Shown here one piece after another: positions 22,753 to 37,200 of a stretch of 64,000 nucleotides of DNA. The stretch covers positions 4,774,001 through 4,838,000 of the forward strand of contig CAUJLY010000002.1 of the NCBI GenBank assembly GCA_963281155.1, given 5' to 3'. This DNA is from Rhabditophanes sp. KR3021. Taxonomy: Eukaryota > Nematoda > Chromadorea > Rhabditida > Alloionematidae. The translations under genes were made by a program, and so were the position numbers. The notes under the pieces were generated by a model. That model worked only from the letters and a program-made list of their open reading frames with translations, was not told the origin of the DNA and did no database searches. Position 1 is the first letter of the stretch, and each line of letters starts with the position of its first letter.

Positions 22753-23950
22753 GTTGTAAGAGATGTATCCAAAAATAATGATTCGGTTTTAATGAAATAT
22801 ACTATTCAGTCCACACCTATGTAATACTGATAAGAGTTACTGAGGCAGCTGATTAAACAATCCGAATGGAACCACAACTAATCTGATACAATTTCTTTAG
22901 TCTGTATAGCGATAAATATATTTTTCCCTAGTAGAAAAAAGTGATAAGCAATTGATCAGGGTATTTTGTGGGAGTATATCTTTAAGAAACACCAAATTAT
23001 TATTGAATGATGTAGAATATTGGAATCAACAATATTTATAAAGTGATGTGTTTCTGATTGTTAAGGTATATGTATTTGTTTAAGCATTTAATATGTTTAG
23101 TTTACGTTGAGTATCTTTTATGTTTTAAAGTAATGGTATTAGACAAATAATGTACGACAAAAGCACGGAAATGATTTTTAAAAATGAAATTTATTATCAC
23201 ATACTTGTACTCATAAAGGGCTTTTGATTTAAAATTGTTGAGTAATAAAATTTGCTCAAAAACGGCGTTGATCAAAAATAAGGACAATTAATTTGTTATT
23301 TCCCATTATTATTGGGATTTGATCATGCAAACATATGTAATATCAATCCCACAAAAATGCACAATTTTCTTAAGGATTCCTTATCTAACTCAATCGCATA
23401 AAATCAATTACTATAAGCAAGATGAAATACGGAGTCAGGCATTTTTTTGAATAAAAAAGTTAATTATTACCATCTGAATTGAAGTTGAAAGTTATTAATT
23501 ATTTGAATTAAAGTATACTCTGTTGTATCGAACGTTATTAATTTATAGTTTGAATCATGTCTCGGACGGTTATTAAATGAGAAGGACTAAAATATAATTC
23601 TGAATATCTTTCGTTTTATACTAATTTACACATGTTGCAATATATCTTTTAACAGTGATTTTTATTTTCTCCTTGTCCGCACAATAAGAACACTTACTTG
23701 CACTTTCACACCGTTTTCACGTCGCCGAAAATAATATGTTGTATACTGAAAATACAAGTAGCTGTTAACAAACTATTTATTTTTTTGAGCGAAGAACCAT
23801 CATTTTTTATCAATCTTTATCATTCCCTAAATGGATGACTTGTTGATAACGCAAAGTGGTACATACACAAAAAACACATGATGTAATCGACATTTGTGAT
23901 CTGTCCCTTCACTAAGTCTATAACAAACTTACTTTGAGACATCATTTAAA
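22753..23950. other. Divergent intergenic region
   Basis: Promoter region shared by the mucin-like gene and the mARC gene. AT-rich; the 61-codon frame at 23102-23287 (minus) has no coding character. Confidence 0.4.
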
Positions 23951-25108
23951 ATGCATATTTTGTCGTTACCAGTTGTTGTATTAAGTGCAGTAGCTTCTAC
24001 AGCTGTCATCGTTTATTACTTTGCCAAGAAAACACAAAAGCAGGAAGAAGATGTGTATGAGGAGGTTGGAAAAATTCAGGAATTATTTCTCTATCCAGTC
24101 AAATCAATGAGAGCTATTAAGGTAATCAAAATTGTAAGTAAGCATTATTACAGTGACTTTTAGGTTCCCTACATAGAATTGACCAGAATCGGAGGTCAAT
24201 ACGGGGAAATGAGAGACAGAAGTTTCATGGTGGTCAATAGAGATACAAATAAGTTTGTAAGCTCTAAATTTGAAAGGCTCCTGTCCATTATCACTCCTTC
24301 GATTAAAAATGGAACTCTCACTCTAGAAAATAAGGGGAAGACAGTAGAAGTTGTTATTAACGATGTTGTGGCTAAAGGAGATGTTGTAACTCAAAAGGTA
24401 TTTGGGGAAGACAAATGCGAAGGATTTGATTGTGGCGATGAAGTAGGACTCTTTATCAAGGAAGCCCTTAATGTTGAAAGTGATATGCGCTTAGTTTACC
24501 ATTCTGATTCATTATTCAAGCAACGTATTACAGAGACCGGACCTCAATTCTCAAACGTCAATGTCGAAGGCCAACATACAATTCGTTATCAAGACGATGC
24601 TCCTTATATGATGATGACTGTTGAATCTATCCAAGATTTGAACAATAGAATCGGAGACGAAGAAATGGTCGTCGAAAGATTCAGACCTAGTATTTATGTT
24701 TCTGATGCAAAAGCTTATGATGAGGATTACTGGGCAAAGGTTAAGATTAATAACGTCACTTTGACCTATCTTAAACCATGCACTAGATGTGTCCAAACGT
24801 TGATTAATCCAGGTACGTTCGCACTTGATTTAGTGTAAAAATATTTTTTGCGTGAAACTGCATATATATGACGCGGCAGTTTTCGAATTTGTGCAAATAA
24901 CGTAAATATATTTTCAGATACTGGAGTTTCCAATAAAAATCTTCAGCCATTGAAAGAATTACGCAAATACAGATTGGCACCTGGTCATCTCCGTCAACAA
25001 TACAAAGAATCACCTGTACTCGGCGCTCACTTTGCAGCTACCAATGGTGGTATTATTCGTATTGGAGATTCTGTATCTGTTGTTCGAAAAACAACGTATG
25101 CCTGTTAA
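23951..25108 (+). CDS. MTARC: Mitochondrial amidoxime-reducing component (mARC/MOSC-domain molybdenum enzyme)
   Basis: Exons are 23951-24121, 24164-24812 and 24918-25108, giving 336 residues, as in human MTARC1/2. With cytochrome b5 and its reductase it reduces N-hydroxylated substrates at the outer mitochondrial membrane. The N-terminal hydrophobic anchor is VVVLSAVASTAVIVYYF, followed by a basic KKTQK. The MOSC N-terminal barrel has IQELFLYPVKS, then RDRSFMVVN, GFDCGDEV, and FRPSIYVSDAKAYDED. The molybdenum-ligand region reads PCTRCVQTLINPDTG with the conserved cysteine. The C-terminal stretch SPVLGAHFA then IIRIGDSV also fits. The first intron has two possible donors: GTAATC at 24122 (42 nt, chosen because introns here are 36 nt or more) and a stronger GTAAGT at 24136 that would leave only 28 nt; both stay in frame. 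Confidence 0.92.
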
Positions 25109-28100
25109 TCTATTATAAGTAAATATAAGTATAAACTTCTTAATAGCCGTATAAAAAATTTTAAAATACTCATTTCTTATTTTTTTTACTGTAAAAGAAC
25201 CAAAAATTAGAAGTAGCGTATGATTTGCCACGCTTGATAGTGTACTCGGCGAGACTGATTAAAAAAATACTATTTTATCAAATTCATAGATTTGTTATAT
25301 TTATAATTAGAAGTAATTTTTATTTGAAGAGTCATTCAGTAGCAAAGCCACAGATTCGCTTTAAACATATTATATTTTGAAGTGTCAATAAAAAACATAT
25401 AAACACATATAGATAGATTAATGTTAACATTGAGGTGCATTTTTAATTCCCTCGTATGTACATGCATGTTGTAAAAATATTAATCGTCTGCAAAATAACT
25501 TCCGGTTTGAAGTTGTCAAAAAAACAAAAATTTTCGAATAAGCTTTTGCTAATCTTTACAAAGCGCCTTTGTTTTCTACTTATCTCCCGAATGTAGATTT
25601 TTATGTATTCAAGAGAAACTCAAACAAATTAACTGACAAAAATATTTCCCTTCCATCAAATTAGACCTCAATTCATAGTCTTAAGGTGATTCTTTGGGAC
25701 TATATATTGTCTACTTAATGCCTTTAATTACCCAACAACTATAATTTTAAATACTTCATTAAAATGCCAAGCAACCATTTGTACAACATGTGGCGCATGT
25801 ATTTATACAAATTGGCTGCCAATCAAAGGCAAAGTTAAAATCCAATTGTATATTTATCCATATTCTGGTATTCCAAAGGCATATCATGTAATGTAAATGA
25901 TATAGCACTATTATTTTCGTTGCGTGTGTTTCGTGTACTAGCAGTTTCATTTTCCAGCTGCTTCTAATTGTCAAATAAGCGACCATTGACTCTTTTATCT
26001 ACAAAAAGAGTCTCCCTACATATTTATGTATCGTGAATATGATGAATGAATAGGACGGAAGCTAGGATTTTTGCATTGTAAAGGATGGTTTCAACGCTAT
26101 AATATCTTAAACTTGGTGTGTGCATATCTTGACATTTTGTTCCTAAAATTCATTTAAAGTCTGATTAATAAAATTTCATGCAACAAAAATCAGGAAGAAT
26201 ATAATATATAATACATTTAGTAAAATTTATTAATAAATGAATACATAGTAGTTCTGTAAAAAATGACACTAACTATAAATGGTTCACACCGTTTTATTAT
26301 ATTAATCATTATCTCCAATAAAATCAATCCATTCTTACTACTCCAATTGTTGTATCTTATTATCTGTATTTTTATCAGATGTCAACAAAAAGGAGATATA
26401 GATTGAGTATAGGAGATGATGACACATACTACTTTAGTGACATTTCAACCAGAACAATCCAAAAGATTCTATATTTATGCCACAAATTTCCTTTTAATAA
26501 AACAGTACCGCGCTTTAAAGATAACACAAAATGTTAAATTATGTTTACACTGTGATATATACACGATATACATGATTTCACTTTGCTACAATCCTTATAT
26601 CTATCTGTCATTAATGAAACTATTACAACAGTTTATGAATAATTTGGAACGTCTATTATGTTTGTATCAAATATCCTTACTGATATATTGTAGGATATTA
26701 GATACTATTATACGTTTAAATATAAACTAGGTACATTTTATTGTTTTATAAAATTAATCTTTGACAAAAATGTAACTTGATTAATGAATTATTCCATTAT
26801 ATTTTGCATTCCTCTGCCTCCAACATAATAATTTGATAAACTTTCAAATTAAATTTTTTGGTCTCTTTATATACAAACACGACAGCTCTACTACAATGTC
26901 TTCTTTTCACTTAATGTTATTGACACCGCAAATTTGTTTTTTACATTTTTACTTTCAACCACACATCCCTTTTCTTACACTTTTTAAATTGCCATTCATT
27001 CTCAAACATTAAGGTTATACTGCCAAATTTATTATAATATATCCTTTCACCAAACCATCGTCCCACGTTCTTTTTTATTTCAACATTTACCTTACCGTTT
27101 AAACCAAATAAACAATTCATTATATGTAAGCCAACTCTTTCATTCTTTTTTCTTGAAACATCATTTTTTACCATATTAACATCAAATAGTGAAATTTGAT
27201 TCTGTTTCAAATCAAACTCCAAAATAGTCACAATTAACTGTCCAAATACAACATCAGATGAATAATACATACAAACTATCACACGTTCTCTTACAAAAAA
27301 ATTTTTAAACACAATACCGACATCTTTTCGCTACATTCTGGCTTACAAATATTTGTAAATTTTGTTTATATGTTAAATAATCATCATTTTATTTAGATAC
27401 TAACTAATTTTAATTGACTGCCCTAATGCCAATTAAAGTTTCGACCCATCGTTGGCTGTAATAATAATTAAAGACCCTATTACAAATTCATTTACACTCC
27501 GTTTTTACTTAAATACGGAAAACAAGAAAGAACTCTATTTATCATCAATATATATCTCTTTAAATATTCAAACAATTAACATTATTTTTGGCAAAGCTTA
27601 AAAATCGCATTCGGTCTTTTTATATTGCCTACCACCATATACATTTAGATAGATATACTACATGTTTATGTTTATTCATTCATTCATTCGCATTCTCATA
27701 CTTGCTGTCCAAATTATTTTAGCCTTGTCTACCAACTTGCAAAAACAATGCCCTTTTGGTTTATCAAAAAAGAAAAAAAATGGTGGCGCTGTCGGTTAGC
27801 GACATAACTCGATATAATTGAGTTATATCTTTTAATTAAAAATTATAAGTATATCCTTAGTCGAGGATATTTTTGATAATTCCTTATAAATATATTATAT
27901 ACACTCTCTATTCATGTATCATTTATATACTCTAGGCAAAACACGTACCAAGGCAGCTTGTATTTTTTGATGGCAAAAAACATTTGCACACCACAGCACA
28001 TAAATTTATAATTACACACAAATAGGACATAAATGCAGCATAAATACAATATAAATAGATGATACACAATCAAATACACACAAGGCCAAAGATTTCCTAT

Positions 28101-31100
28101 TTAGATCTAATTGCGAAAGCACCTGTTTCTTTCGATTATTATTTTTTTTGTTTATAATCAGAAACTGTCCATCTCCCACTAGTAATTATTTATTCGATTT
28201 TCATTAGATTGTTATTTACTAACTGCACTTACCGATTATGATTATTCAATACTATTTCTGTATCTTTCTAACGCTTTCTTTTTAAACTCCATTTTAATAA
28301 CATTTTGTAAGGTTATCCAATCATCATTCTTTTCATTATTCAAACTTTTTAAGGTCATTTTTCATTTTAATGGCAATATTAAGCTATAATCAATTTATTT
28401 TTTCGATAAAACATCTTTCGTTTGATCAAATATTTGTTTCCTGCAATCACATGCAATATATCAAATAAATCTGTATAAATAATTAGGCTATTTTTGATGA
28501 AATAATAATATAGTGCATATACATATTTATGATGCAGTACCTATTTCTGGATAAATTTTTAGCTTTTTAATCAATTTTGTTAGATATTTCGTTGTATTTA
28601 GCTTTTAAGTCAAATCAAATATAATTATGTAGTTATTTATGCAGCTATTTCGTTGCTAGATCATTTTTGATTTAAGTATTGTGCTTAAATAATATCTAAT
28701 TTACATTACTTTTTTAAATATTTCTTAAATTATTTATGTAACTTGAATATTTTTAATTTATGTATATCTTTCGAATACCAAAAATTGCACTACATTTTAT
28801 TAGAGAATCATCAATTTACACATTATTTTTTATGTCTTGCATCTATTTTATGTGATTTTAGTTAAGTGCTCGTACAAGCTATCTTTTGTTGTTAGGTGTT
28901 TACTGAATAAACAATAAATTATTAAGTTCAGTTTCCGGAACACTTCACGACACCTTTTCCTTTCCCTTTTAACCCTTTTTTATAAAAGCCACCAAAATCA
29001 ATTGATACAACAACCAAAAATTGATAAATTTAAGTACATACAACTATATTAGGAAGCAAACATGACAAATATATGCACCATGTTGTAGAGTTTGTTAGAA
29101 CGGAAAGAAAATAAGCTACGAATATAGCGACTAATAAAGCTACTCCTAATAGGTGTATATATTTTGCCGGTATGTCCATTTAATGCTGACAAAGTTATTA
29201 AGCTTGTGCATATTGATTAAGATTTGTGGTGGCGTCAAATGAGGTGAAAGATGTTCAAAAACCTACCAATCATATCCATGTAAATAAATATTACAAGTTT
29301 GTTATAAAAGTAACTGACTTTGGTTGTTGTTGTTCAAGAATATATTCAAAGTTACAATTTAACAATATATCCTTATCAAGACGCGATGGTGGTTATGAAA
29401 TATTATTTTATTATATCTCCACCCGATCATACAAAATGTCTGTTTATATTTAAAAGTTTATGCATGTCATCTTATTTTCAACTGCACCTTAATACACGAT
29501 GATTTAGTAATTGTAGGTTGAGAATGTTTTGTAATGAAATTTATGCATAGGAAACTCTTTTAAAGACTCATTATTAGTAAATATTGTGTATTGTGTGTTA
29601 TGTATGATGTATTATTGGGGCTATTATTGGCAATACACTAATAAGTAACCCTCTGTAATCAAATTAATATTTACTTAGTTTTGAGTTAGTAAGTAGGCTC
29701 TTTTTGTGGAAAGTACTAGTAAGTTGATCAATAATTTAAAAATCAGTTTATAGATCAACAATTTGAAACCACAAGTATTGATACATACTTTTATTTCTAT
29801 TACTTTTATAATCTGATATCAATTGACTTAACACTTTTGTTACATGTATTACATTTCATCCCTAGCAAATAATGTCAAATAATATCAATTTAATGTGAAT
29901 TTAGTATTAATTTAATATCAATTTAATCGGTTGCTTAATTTCGGATCAAATATATTGTGAATAGAATTAAATTTTGATATACAAAATACACCAATAATAA
30001 GAAGGTTTTAAACGATTATTTTAGTAAAAATTATTCCAGCAACAATACGCAATAATAATTGTTTTTATTTAAATATATTTCTTCTTCTTTGTTGCCGTCA
30101 TCATCCCCATCATACAGAGACGTATGTATTTATCAACAAAGTTTAACGTTTTCTTATCACTACTAAATTAACAATATTAACATTATTAGTATTTTTGACA
30201 TGTTCTAGACTTGGAGAATAAATTAGTTTTCTCTTTATTATCTGATTATCACATAATAATTGCTTTTACACCTATTAACGAAATCAAAAAATATTTTACT
30301 AATTTTTAACTGAATGCCTGAATGAATAAATAAAAATTAATATGTATGTAGTTAGAGTATAATCGCCAATCATAATATTTAATTACCAACCATACAATTT
30401 TTTAAGCTTTTCCAAACTACATAAATTGTCGCAATTTTAATGTTGAAAATAAAAAGACAATCACTTGCCTACAATATTCGAGTTTTGTGATTTGGGAGGT
30501 CTCTTCGCTTAAACTTTATTTTTTATTCTTGCAATGGAATTGATTCATTTTTTTAGTAATCCCCTTACCATACAAATTATAATCTTTTCTTGTGGTGATA
30601 CAAATAACGAGACGAAGAATTTTCAAAATAATGTGATATTAATCATATTTAAATATTAAAACGATGTATTATTATGCTTCCACGTTATTTAATATCCTTT
30701 TAATGTAATTGACTGTTAATTAAATTATCCACTAAATAAGACACACTGCTATATTTTAATATTTAAGCCTCTCTCTAAAACATACACCTAAAATAATATG
30801 ATAAACATTTAGATACTTGAATGCATTTTCTAAATGTTTGCAGAATATATTAACAAATTAGTTGAAACATAACGACAGCATTTCGCCTTTTTTAACTTTT
30901 CCACCTCCACTTTTGATATTTAATTTATTTATTTTATGATCATATAACCTTTTCAAATACCAACACGACTTTTCACATCTACTTAAAACATGCAATATGT
31001 CATTATTATTAAAGTTTCGTTTTTAAATTTTAGAGTGCACATGCAATTATTGGAATATTTCAACTAAGAAAAATTTTACTCACTTTCTCAATATCTATTC

Positions 31101-31237
31101 TACGATTTTCTATAAGAATTTTTAAATTATTTACAAATAGGTTTATAATTGCTGCCGCTATATTTGATTGCAGAAGGATAACTAATTATTTAATAAATTA
31201 AACATTTTTAGTACTTTTCGACAGAAGCATACAAATA
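25109..31237. other. Six-kilobase AT-rich region without a supported gene
   Basis: No exon of a recognisable family was found. Open frames at 26416-26730 (plus) and 26941-27312 (minus) are the longest; the second has a protein-like alternation of hydrophobic and charged residues but no known motif. An ATTC microsatellite lies at about 27671-27690. The stretch probably contains the Graf promoter and upstream control region. Confidence 0.4.
26941..27309 (-). CDS. Doubtful open frame, about 120 codons
   Basis: Minus-strand frame without an ATG at its 5' end (first ATG about 14 codons in), ending WLKVKM. Lys, Val, Phe and Asn are common; one stretch, GQLIVTILEFDLKQ, looks like beta-strand sequence. 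No domain is recognised. It could be an isolated exon, a remnant, or chance in AT-rich DNA. Confidence 0.15.
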   Translation of the reverse strand, partial: FKNFFVRERVIVCMYYSSDVVFGQLIVTILEFDLKQNQISLFDVNMVKNDVSRKKNERVGLHIMNCLFGLNGKVNVEIKKNVGRWFGERIYYNKFGSITLMFENEWQFKKCKKRDVWLKVKM

Positions 31238-34200
31238 ATGGTACTTCAGCCGTTAGAATTTTCCGACTGCTTGTTACACCACCCATGGTTTAGACAAAAC
31301 CTACATGAACATGAACAGGCGCTAGACGAATCACGCAAAATGATTAAGAATGTGGAGAATCAATGCCGTGAATTGATTGATTGCACTAAAAGTAAGTTTC
31401 ACTGTGTTAAAAAACTTAAATTGACCTTCGTCAAAGTCTTATAGCTTGATCATTTATCGTTATTATTGGAAACAATTAGTGCCATTCGATAGAAGTAGGT
31501 TGTTCTGCAAGTTTCTAAATTTCGAGACATTTTTAAATAACGGTAGTTGTGCATTCACCTGACAAGACAAAATCATGTATTTTTAACAAAAATTCAATTT
31601 CTATACCAAGCAATATGTTAAAACAACACTTATAGCTTGTACAAACATTTAACAATATCTATTAAGTTAATAAATGTCTATCCATTATTTTGATGAACTC
31701 TAGCACCAAAAATGTTTCTTATGATTTTGAACGAATTTAAAAGATATTTTTAAACTTGATAGCTTTATAGACCAATCATAGAAACTAGTAGCACACGTTT
31801 TATGTACAATTTTAAGAGATATAATCTTTATGAATAAATTCAAATTGATTCCTCATGTTAAACTTTATGATTTGATGTTAGATAGGACACAACAAGAAAA
31901 CATATTTATTACATATACAACAAATAAGGTATAAATCTACATAATAAATACGGGGTATATTCTGGTGATGGAGCTCCTTAACATTCACAAAATTAAAATT
32001 GCTTAAAAAGCAGGTAGCAGGAAAGTTCTCCAAATATTTATCCTTTGATATGAATAATTTTTAATTGTTTAAAACATTACATTTAATCTTAATTTGAGGG
32101 AAAAAGAGCGACAACCTTTACCATTTAAATATCCAACTTTGTATCGCCAAAATAATTACTCACTTTTATATAATCGTTTGAGCAAACTTTTCACTTTAAA
32201 TTTGAATTGTTTCAATTGTATGACCTGTAATCCTGTTGTTGACAATGTAAATGAGTTTTTGAATAAAGCCTTATTTTGGATCAAATTAAATATTAACTTC
32301 CCTCCTAAAATTGGCCAGCCACTTTATTCTTTATTCAAATCTTTTGATAGAACATTTTGTACAGGTACTTTAACTGTCATCATCTAGGCCTCGCTTTTCA
32401 TATAAGTTCATTTAACACCACATAAATACTTAGTTATTTAGATATTTGGTTATTGAGTTATTTAGACATTGAGTTATTGAGTTATTTAGATATTTAGATA
32501 TTAAGATGTGTTTATTGAAATACTTTATTTATTATCACCTTTAATGCATCAAATATATTTTACTCCTCCAAATATACATAAATATATGTATATATCACCA
32601 GCACATTCAAGAGATAATTTATTGTCCAAGAAATTAAATACACTTATTTCGAGTAAATTCTAGCAATACAATTTTTATACAAATTATGTACTTTTATCAA
32701 ACAATGCAAACCTTTTAAAAAATATTAAATCAAAAGATATAAATAGACTTTTTGACGATCATATTCAATTTCTTTTAAACTAAACATTTATTTATAGCAT
32801 CATTCGTACTGATACCATTGTTTGTTATTTTAATAATAATAAACTTTTCATAATATCATATTGCTATACTTATTTTTTATTATAAAACTAGATCAACAAA
32901 ATTTATTTCTTTAAACAATACTGCAAAAAGTGTTTTTTTGAGTTGCGTGTGAATATTCGTGATTAATCTTTATTAAACAAAACAACACAAATCCATTTTT
33001 ATAATTCATACAAAAATATTCATTTTTTAAACAAAATATACACCAAAACTTTATGTTTGCCATTCCAATTTAATGTAATCTTATTAAGAGGTATATCTTC
33101 ACCAAAATAACTATATAAATGTCTTCCTTTCCCATTCATTTTAACCATATCTACTACATCTTCTTTCTGTACACAAACCAAAAAATAGTTAAGTAATCAA
33201 ATGCAGCAACACACGACATTTTTATTATTACTCTTATATTGATAAAAACAAATACTATATTTAATTAGTAACTTTTTACTATTCTTGACCATTAGCTTTA
33301 TCGTCTCGTTGTGACATATTCATTTCACAATAATAATATAACTAATACATAATATAGCTCACAATCAAACTCATAATAATCAGAGACAGCTGTTTAAGGG
33401 AATCACTTAACTTTTACATTTTTAGTCAACTTTTTCATTATACACACATACCCTTTTCGATTAGATATATATTAGGAAAGTCAGGATAACAGGACTGTCA
33501 CAACACTTTGGGTCCAGTTTTTACTGTCTTCTAATATTACATACAAACGAACTAGTCTTACTTCACAACAAAAAGTTATATTCTTTAGATATTACATTTA
33601 TATATGTGACCTATTAAATCCTTTTTTTGTTGTTTTCCTTTATTACCAGTGTTATCTTTAAATAGGGACATGTTACATCTGAGTACTCACTTTTGTATGA
33701 GTATATCCAATATATAAATTTATTATATGTGTCCTCAAACTTGACTCTTAACAACCAATCTTTGCTTAACATGGATGGATATAAATTCAAGAACAGCATG
33801 CTTTTTAGATGTGTATTTGTCCTTATTGCCCCAATCTACAAATCACCAATAGCTTGTAGATAAGAGACAAGCTTTCAATTTTCCATCTTGATATCCTTAT
33901 CTTACTCACAATTGTATCCCATATATTATTCAAATTGATAAATATACATCACCAAATTGTCCTAAATTGTCGACTTTTAAACCGTGGGGTTAGTGCCCCC
34001 ACCTTAACAACAACCAGCCATCACCTCATTTACATTAATATACAAATAACAACCCCAAACTAGGTTCACCATCTGTTCATACAAAACTTTTATTCATTAA
34101 CCTGAGACGAATTTTTAATATCTATATTTAATCACTACTACCAACCATATGCCATCCAATTTAATAACAACCACCGGTTCAGTGAGTTTAAATTTGCAAA

Positions 34201-37200
34201 AGTCTTTTTGACGGCGCTTCTTTTTAGGAAGATGCAGTGAAGCGATGTAATTAATTAATTAATACACACACACTCATACCCCTCATTTATGGACTACTTG
34301 AAATAGTTTAATTTAATTGACTCTCTCGCCCAAACTAATTTCAAAACCCTTCTAGTTTCATTTTGTCATCTGCTATTTTTAAAACATTTTTAGATACTTA
34401 TTGTTTAATCAAAAATTAAAATCTTCAATCATTGGTCGCTTTCTATTTAACTTCCTTTATATCATCAACAAAAAAGTCCATCAAAGGTTGTCTTTTTCTT
34501 TTGGCACCTTTTAAAAAAGAGAGGGGTCCATTCACATCCTACTCTTTTAGGCATAAATGAATGTGCAGATGCCTATCTTATGCATAACACCATTTAAGAA
34601 GCTTAAATATGACCACAAAAAGTGTGTCTCAACTTTAAGAAAACAACATTTTACTAATATTTCTTTCCTTTGATGTTTTAATTATGTTATGCCCAAAATA
34701 ACTTTTCTAAACACAAAAAATATGTAGAATCGGGAAAAAGATAATGATCGCACACACTCCTTTACATCTTTTCCTTAATCAAATACCACCTAAAATTGCA
34801 AAATTTGACTCATAACATTAATTTTTTGACTCTTACCATAAATTAAATTTAAAAAAAGGCATGTAATTTAGATGCCCGTCCAACAAAAGTGAAACTCTTA
34901 AAAACCAAAAGTCAATATTGTGCGTCTTCTTTCTTGAGTCACTTTAGTTTAGAAGCATTTTTTACCAAATTTAGCCTTTCGTTTATTGGACAGAAATAGT
35001 TTATATACTATTTGTTAGACACAATTTATTAACTTTGAAACTTATTTTTTAACCCAAATATTTGAGGCTTTGATGGGACCAAAAATAGAAGTGATGACAA
35101 AGGAAAGATTCCTCAAAATAGAAGAGAATCTCCCTTTCAAGAAATCCCCACCCTTTTTAGTGATAACCTTTTTTGGGCTATTCAGTGGAAATTGTGTATG
35201 TATAATGGAGACTGATGACTCTAGGGGTGCTTGATAAGGCACATTGTAGTCAATTTGTATGCCATCTACAAAACTGTACCAGAAAAATGGGGATGAGGCT
35301 TTATACATTCAATTGATGATATAACAGCACCGAATTGAGTATAAATGTGCATGAATGTATATATAAATGTAGTGAATGTTTAAAGTTATAAGAGGTTATT
35401 GAGCAAAAAAGTTTTGCCAAAAAAAGATATAGAGAGTCTTATGATAGGGTGCCTTGTGGTATAAATGTCTATTTTGGTGTTGTTTCTAGTCAAAATATGA
35501 GTGAACAATAAATGGTGTGTGCCGTAAAATTAGATGAAACTTCGATGTATTATTTATTATTATCATATTCTTTTTTGTCATATACCCTTAACTAGATAAT
35601 AAATAAAAATACACACAAACTAACAAAACTATATCCACGTCATGATAAATAAGTTAAGGCAAATTATATATTTTTCCATTATATATACATATATTTTTGC
35701 CCATACATACAAAAAAAGAAGTTATGCCATCAAATATAAATAATGGACTTATATTTTATGGGGTCGTATGTGGTACTGTAATTTTTATTTGTACATAACT
35801 GAATTAAAGCTCTTTTGTTAAGATATAAAAAATTTTGCATAAATATTTATGTAGATGTGTTGCTTTTTTTATTTTATATTTTGTTGAATATTTTGGTAAA
35901 AATGTATTCTGTTTAATCAGTTCAAGAACAATAATAATTTTTTTGTTACTTAAATTTTAATTTTATCAATCAAGTAAATAATGTTGTGGCACATGAAGTG
36001 CTGGTTAGAGCAGCATCTTTTACCATTGCTTAAAATATTTACACATTTATTCGTTTATGTATTGATATGTTTTTGTGGATTAAATAAACTTTTAACTACA
36101 ATTGATGAAACTTCGACATGTATTTAGTGAAATATGATTGTGTCTATTAATGCTTTGTGGAGGAGGTCGCTGAAGGTCGAATAAATTAGAATTGATCAAA
36201 AATGAATTGTTTGTTTAGACATGTGCATGTAGTGATAATTGAGATATAAATCATTTGTTCAAATTCATTGAACTTTACCTAAAATTCCTTTTTAATTGAG
36301 ATAACTTTAGTTTGATCATTTTGGTTTTAAGCTTTTGATTGATGTTAACTTGTGTTCTATTATTGTCTTTTAGACTATTTATTATTTTACACATTTTTTA
36401 ATATGATTTTATATTCTTTAATATTTATTTTGAAACCTTAATAATACATACATCTTACTAATCTAATACGTGTTGTATCTTTTTGATAATAATAATTTGA
36501 AGTGAAATATAATTTTATTTCCTATTATTATCTTGTCTTCGGCACAATAAAAATGTGATTCTGCAAAACATATCAATCACTTGTCTATTTCTTTTTGTTT
36601 CACCCCGAATCCTGCAGCTATAAATTTAAACACATACATAGAAGATGCATACATTTACACTATATCTATTCAAAGGAATATTCTTTTTTAATTGACTACA
36701 TATTTGTAAGTTGGGCAAAATCTACTTTTTAGGATAAGTTATAAAATATTGGAGCCTAATAATTTGAGTATATTCTGTAAATAAAATGGAATTTTAATCA
36801 ATTCCCACCAAATTGTTTATGAACTAGACGTGTACATTTTCCTGTAAATACCAAATTGAAAGGAAAGTCAAAAGTATATACTTTTGAATGAGGTTATTAT
36901 TGTTATTGCCAAGAAGAAGTTATTGTTACCATTTCAAATTACTTTCTTTACATATCTACCTTTCATGCTATTGATACTATTATCAATAATATACTCCATC
37001 GTGTTATTCATCATAGTTAGGTCAATGTAATAAAAGGGTTTTGACATTTATTTAATAAACAACTCATTTATTTTTAGATATTAAATTAATTTTGACTTAC
37101 CATAAATAAATTTATACTTGATATAAATACATTTAAGTTGCCATAAATAAATTTAAACTTACTATAAATAAACGTTCATGGCCATAATTAGCTATTACCT

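Noticed and set aside
23102..23287. 61-codon minus-strand frame
   Set aside because: AT-driven, no ATG context or homology, inside a promoter region.
24122..24135. Alternative stronger donor (GTAAGT at 24136) in the mARC first intron
   Set aside because: Would leave a 28-nt intron and add Val-Ile-Lys-Ile; the 42-nt intron matches the window's minimum size better, though it cannot be excluded.
26416..26730. 104-codon plus-strand frame
   Set aside because: Composition is Leu/Ile/Tyr/Asn as expected of AT-rich noise, no domain, no splice context.
32094..32387. 97-codon frame in Graf intron 1
   Set aside because: Begins with TTG rather than ATG, no motif, no phase-compatible splice sites found.
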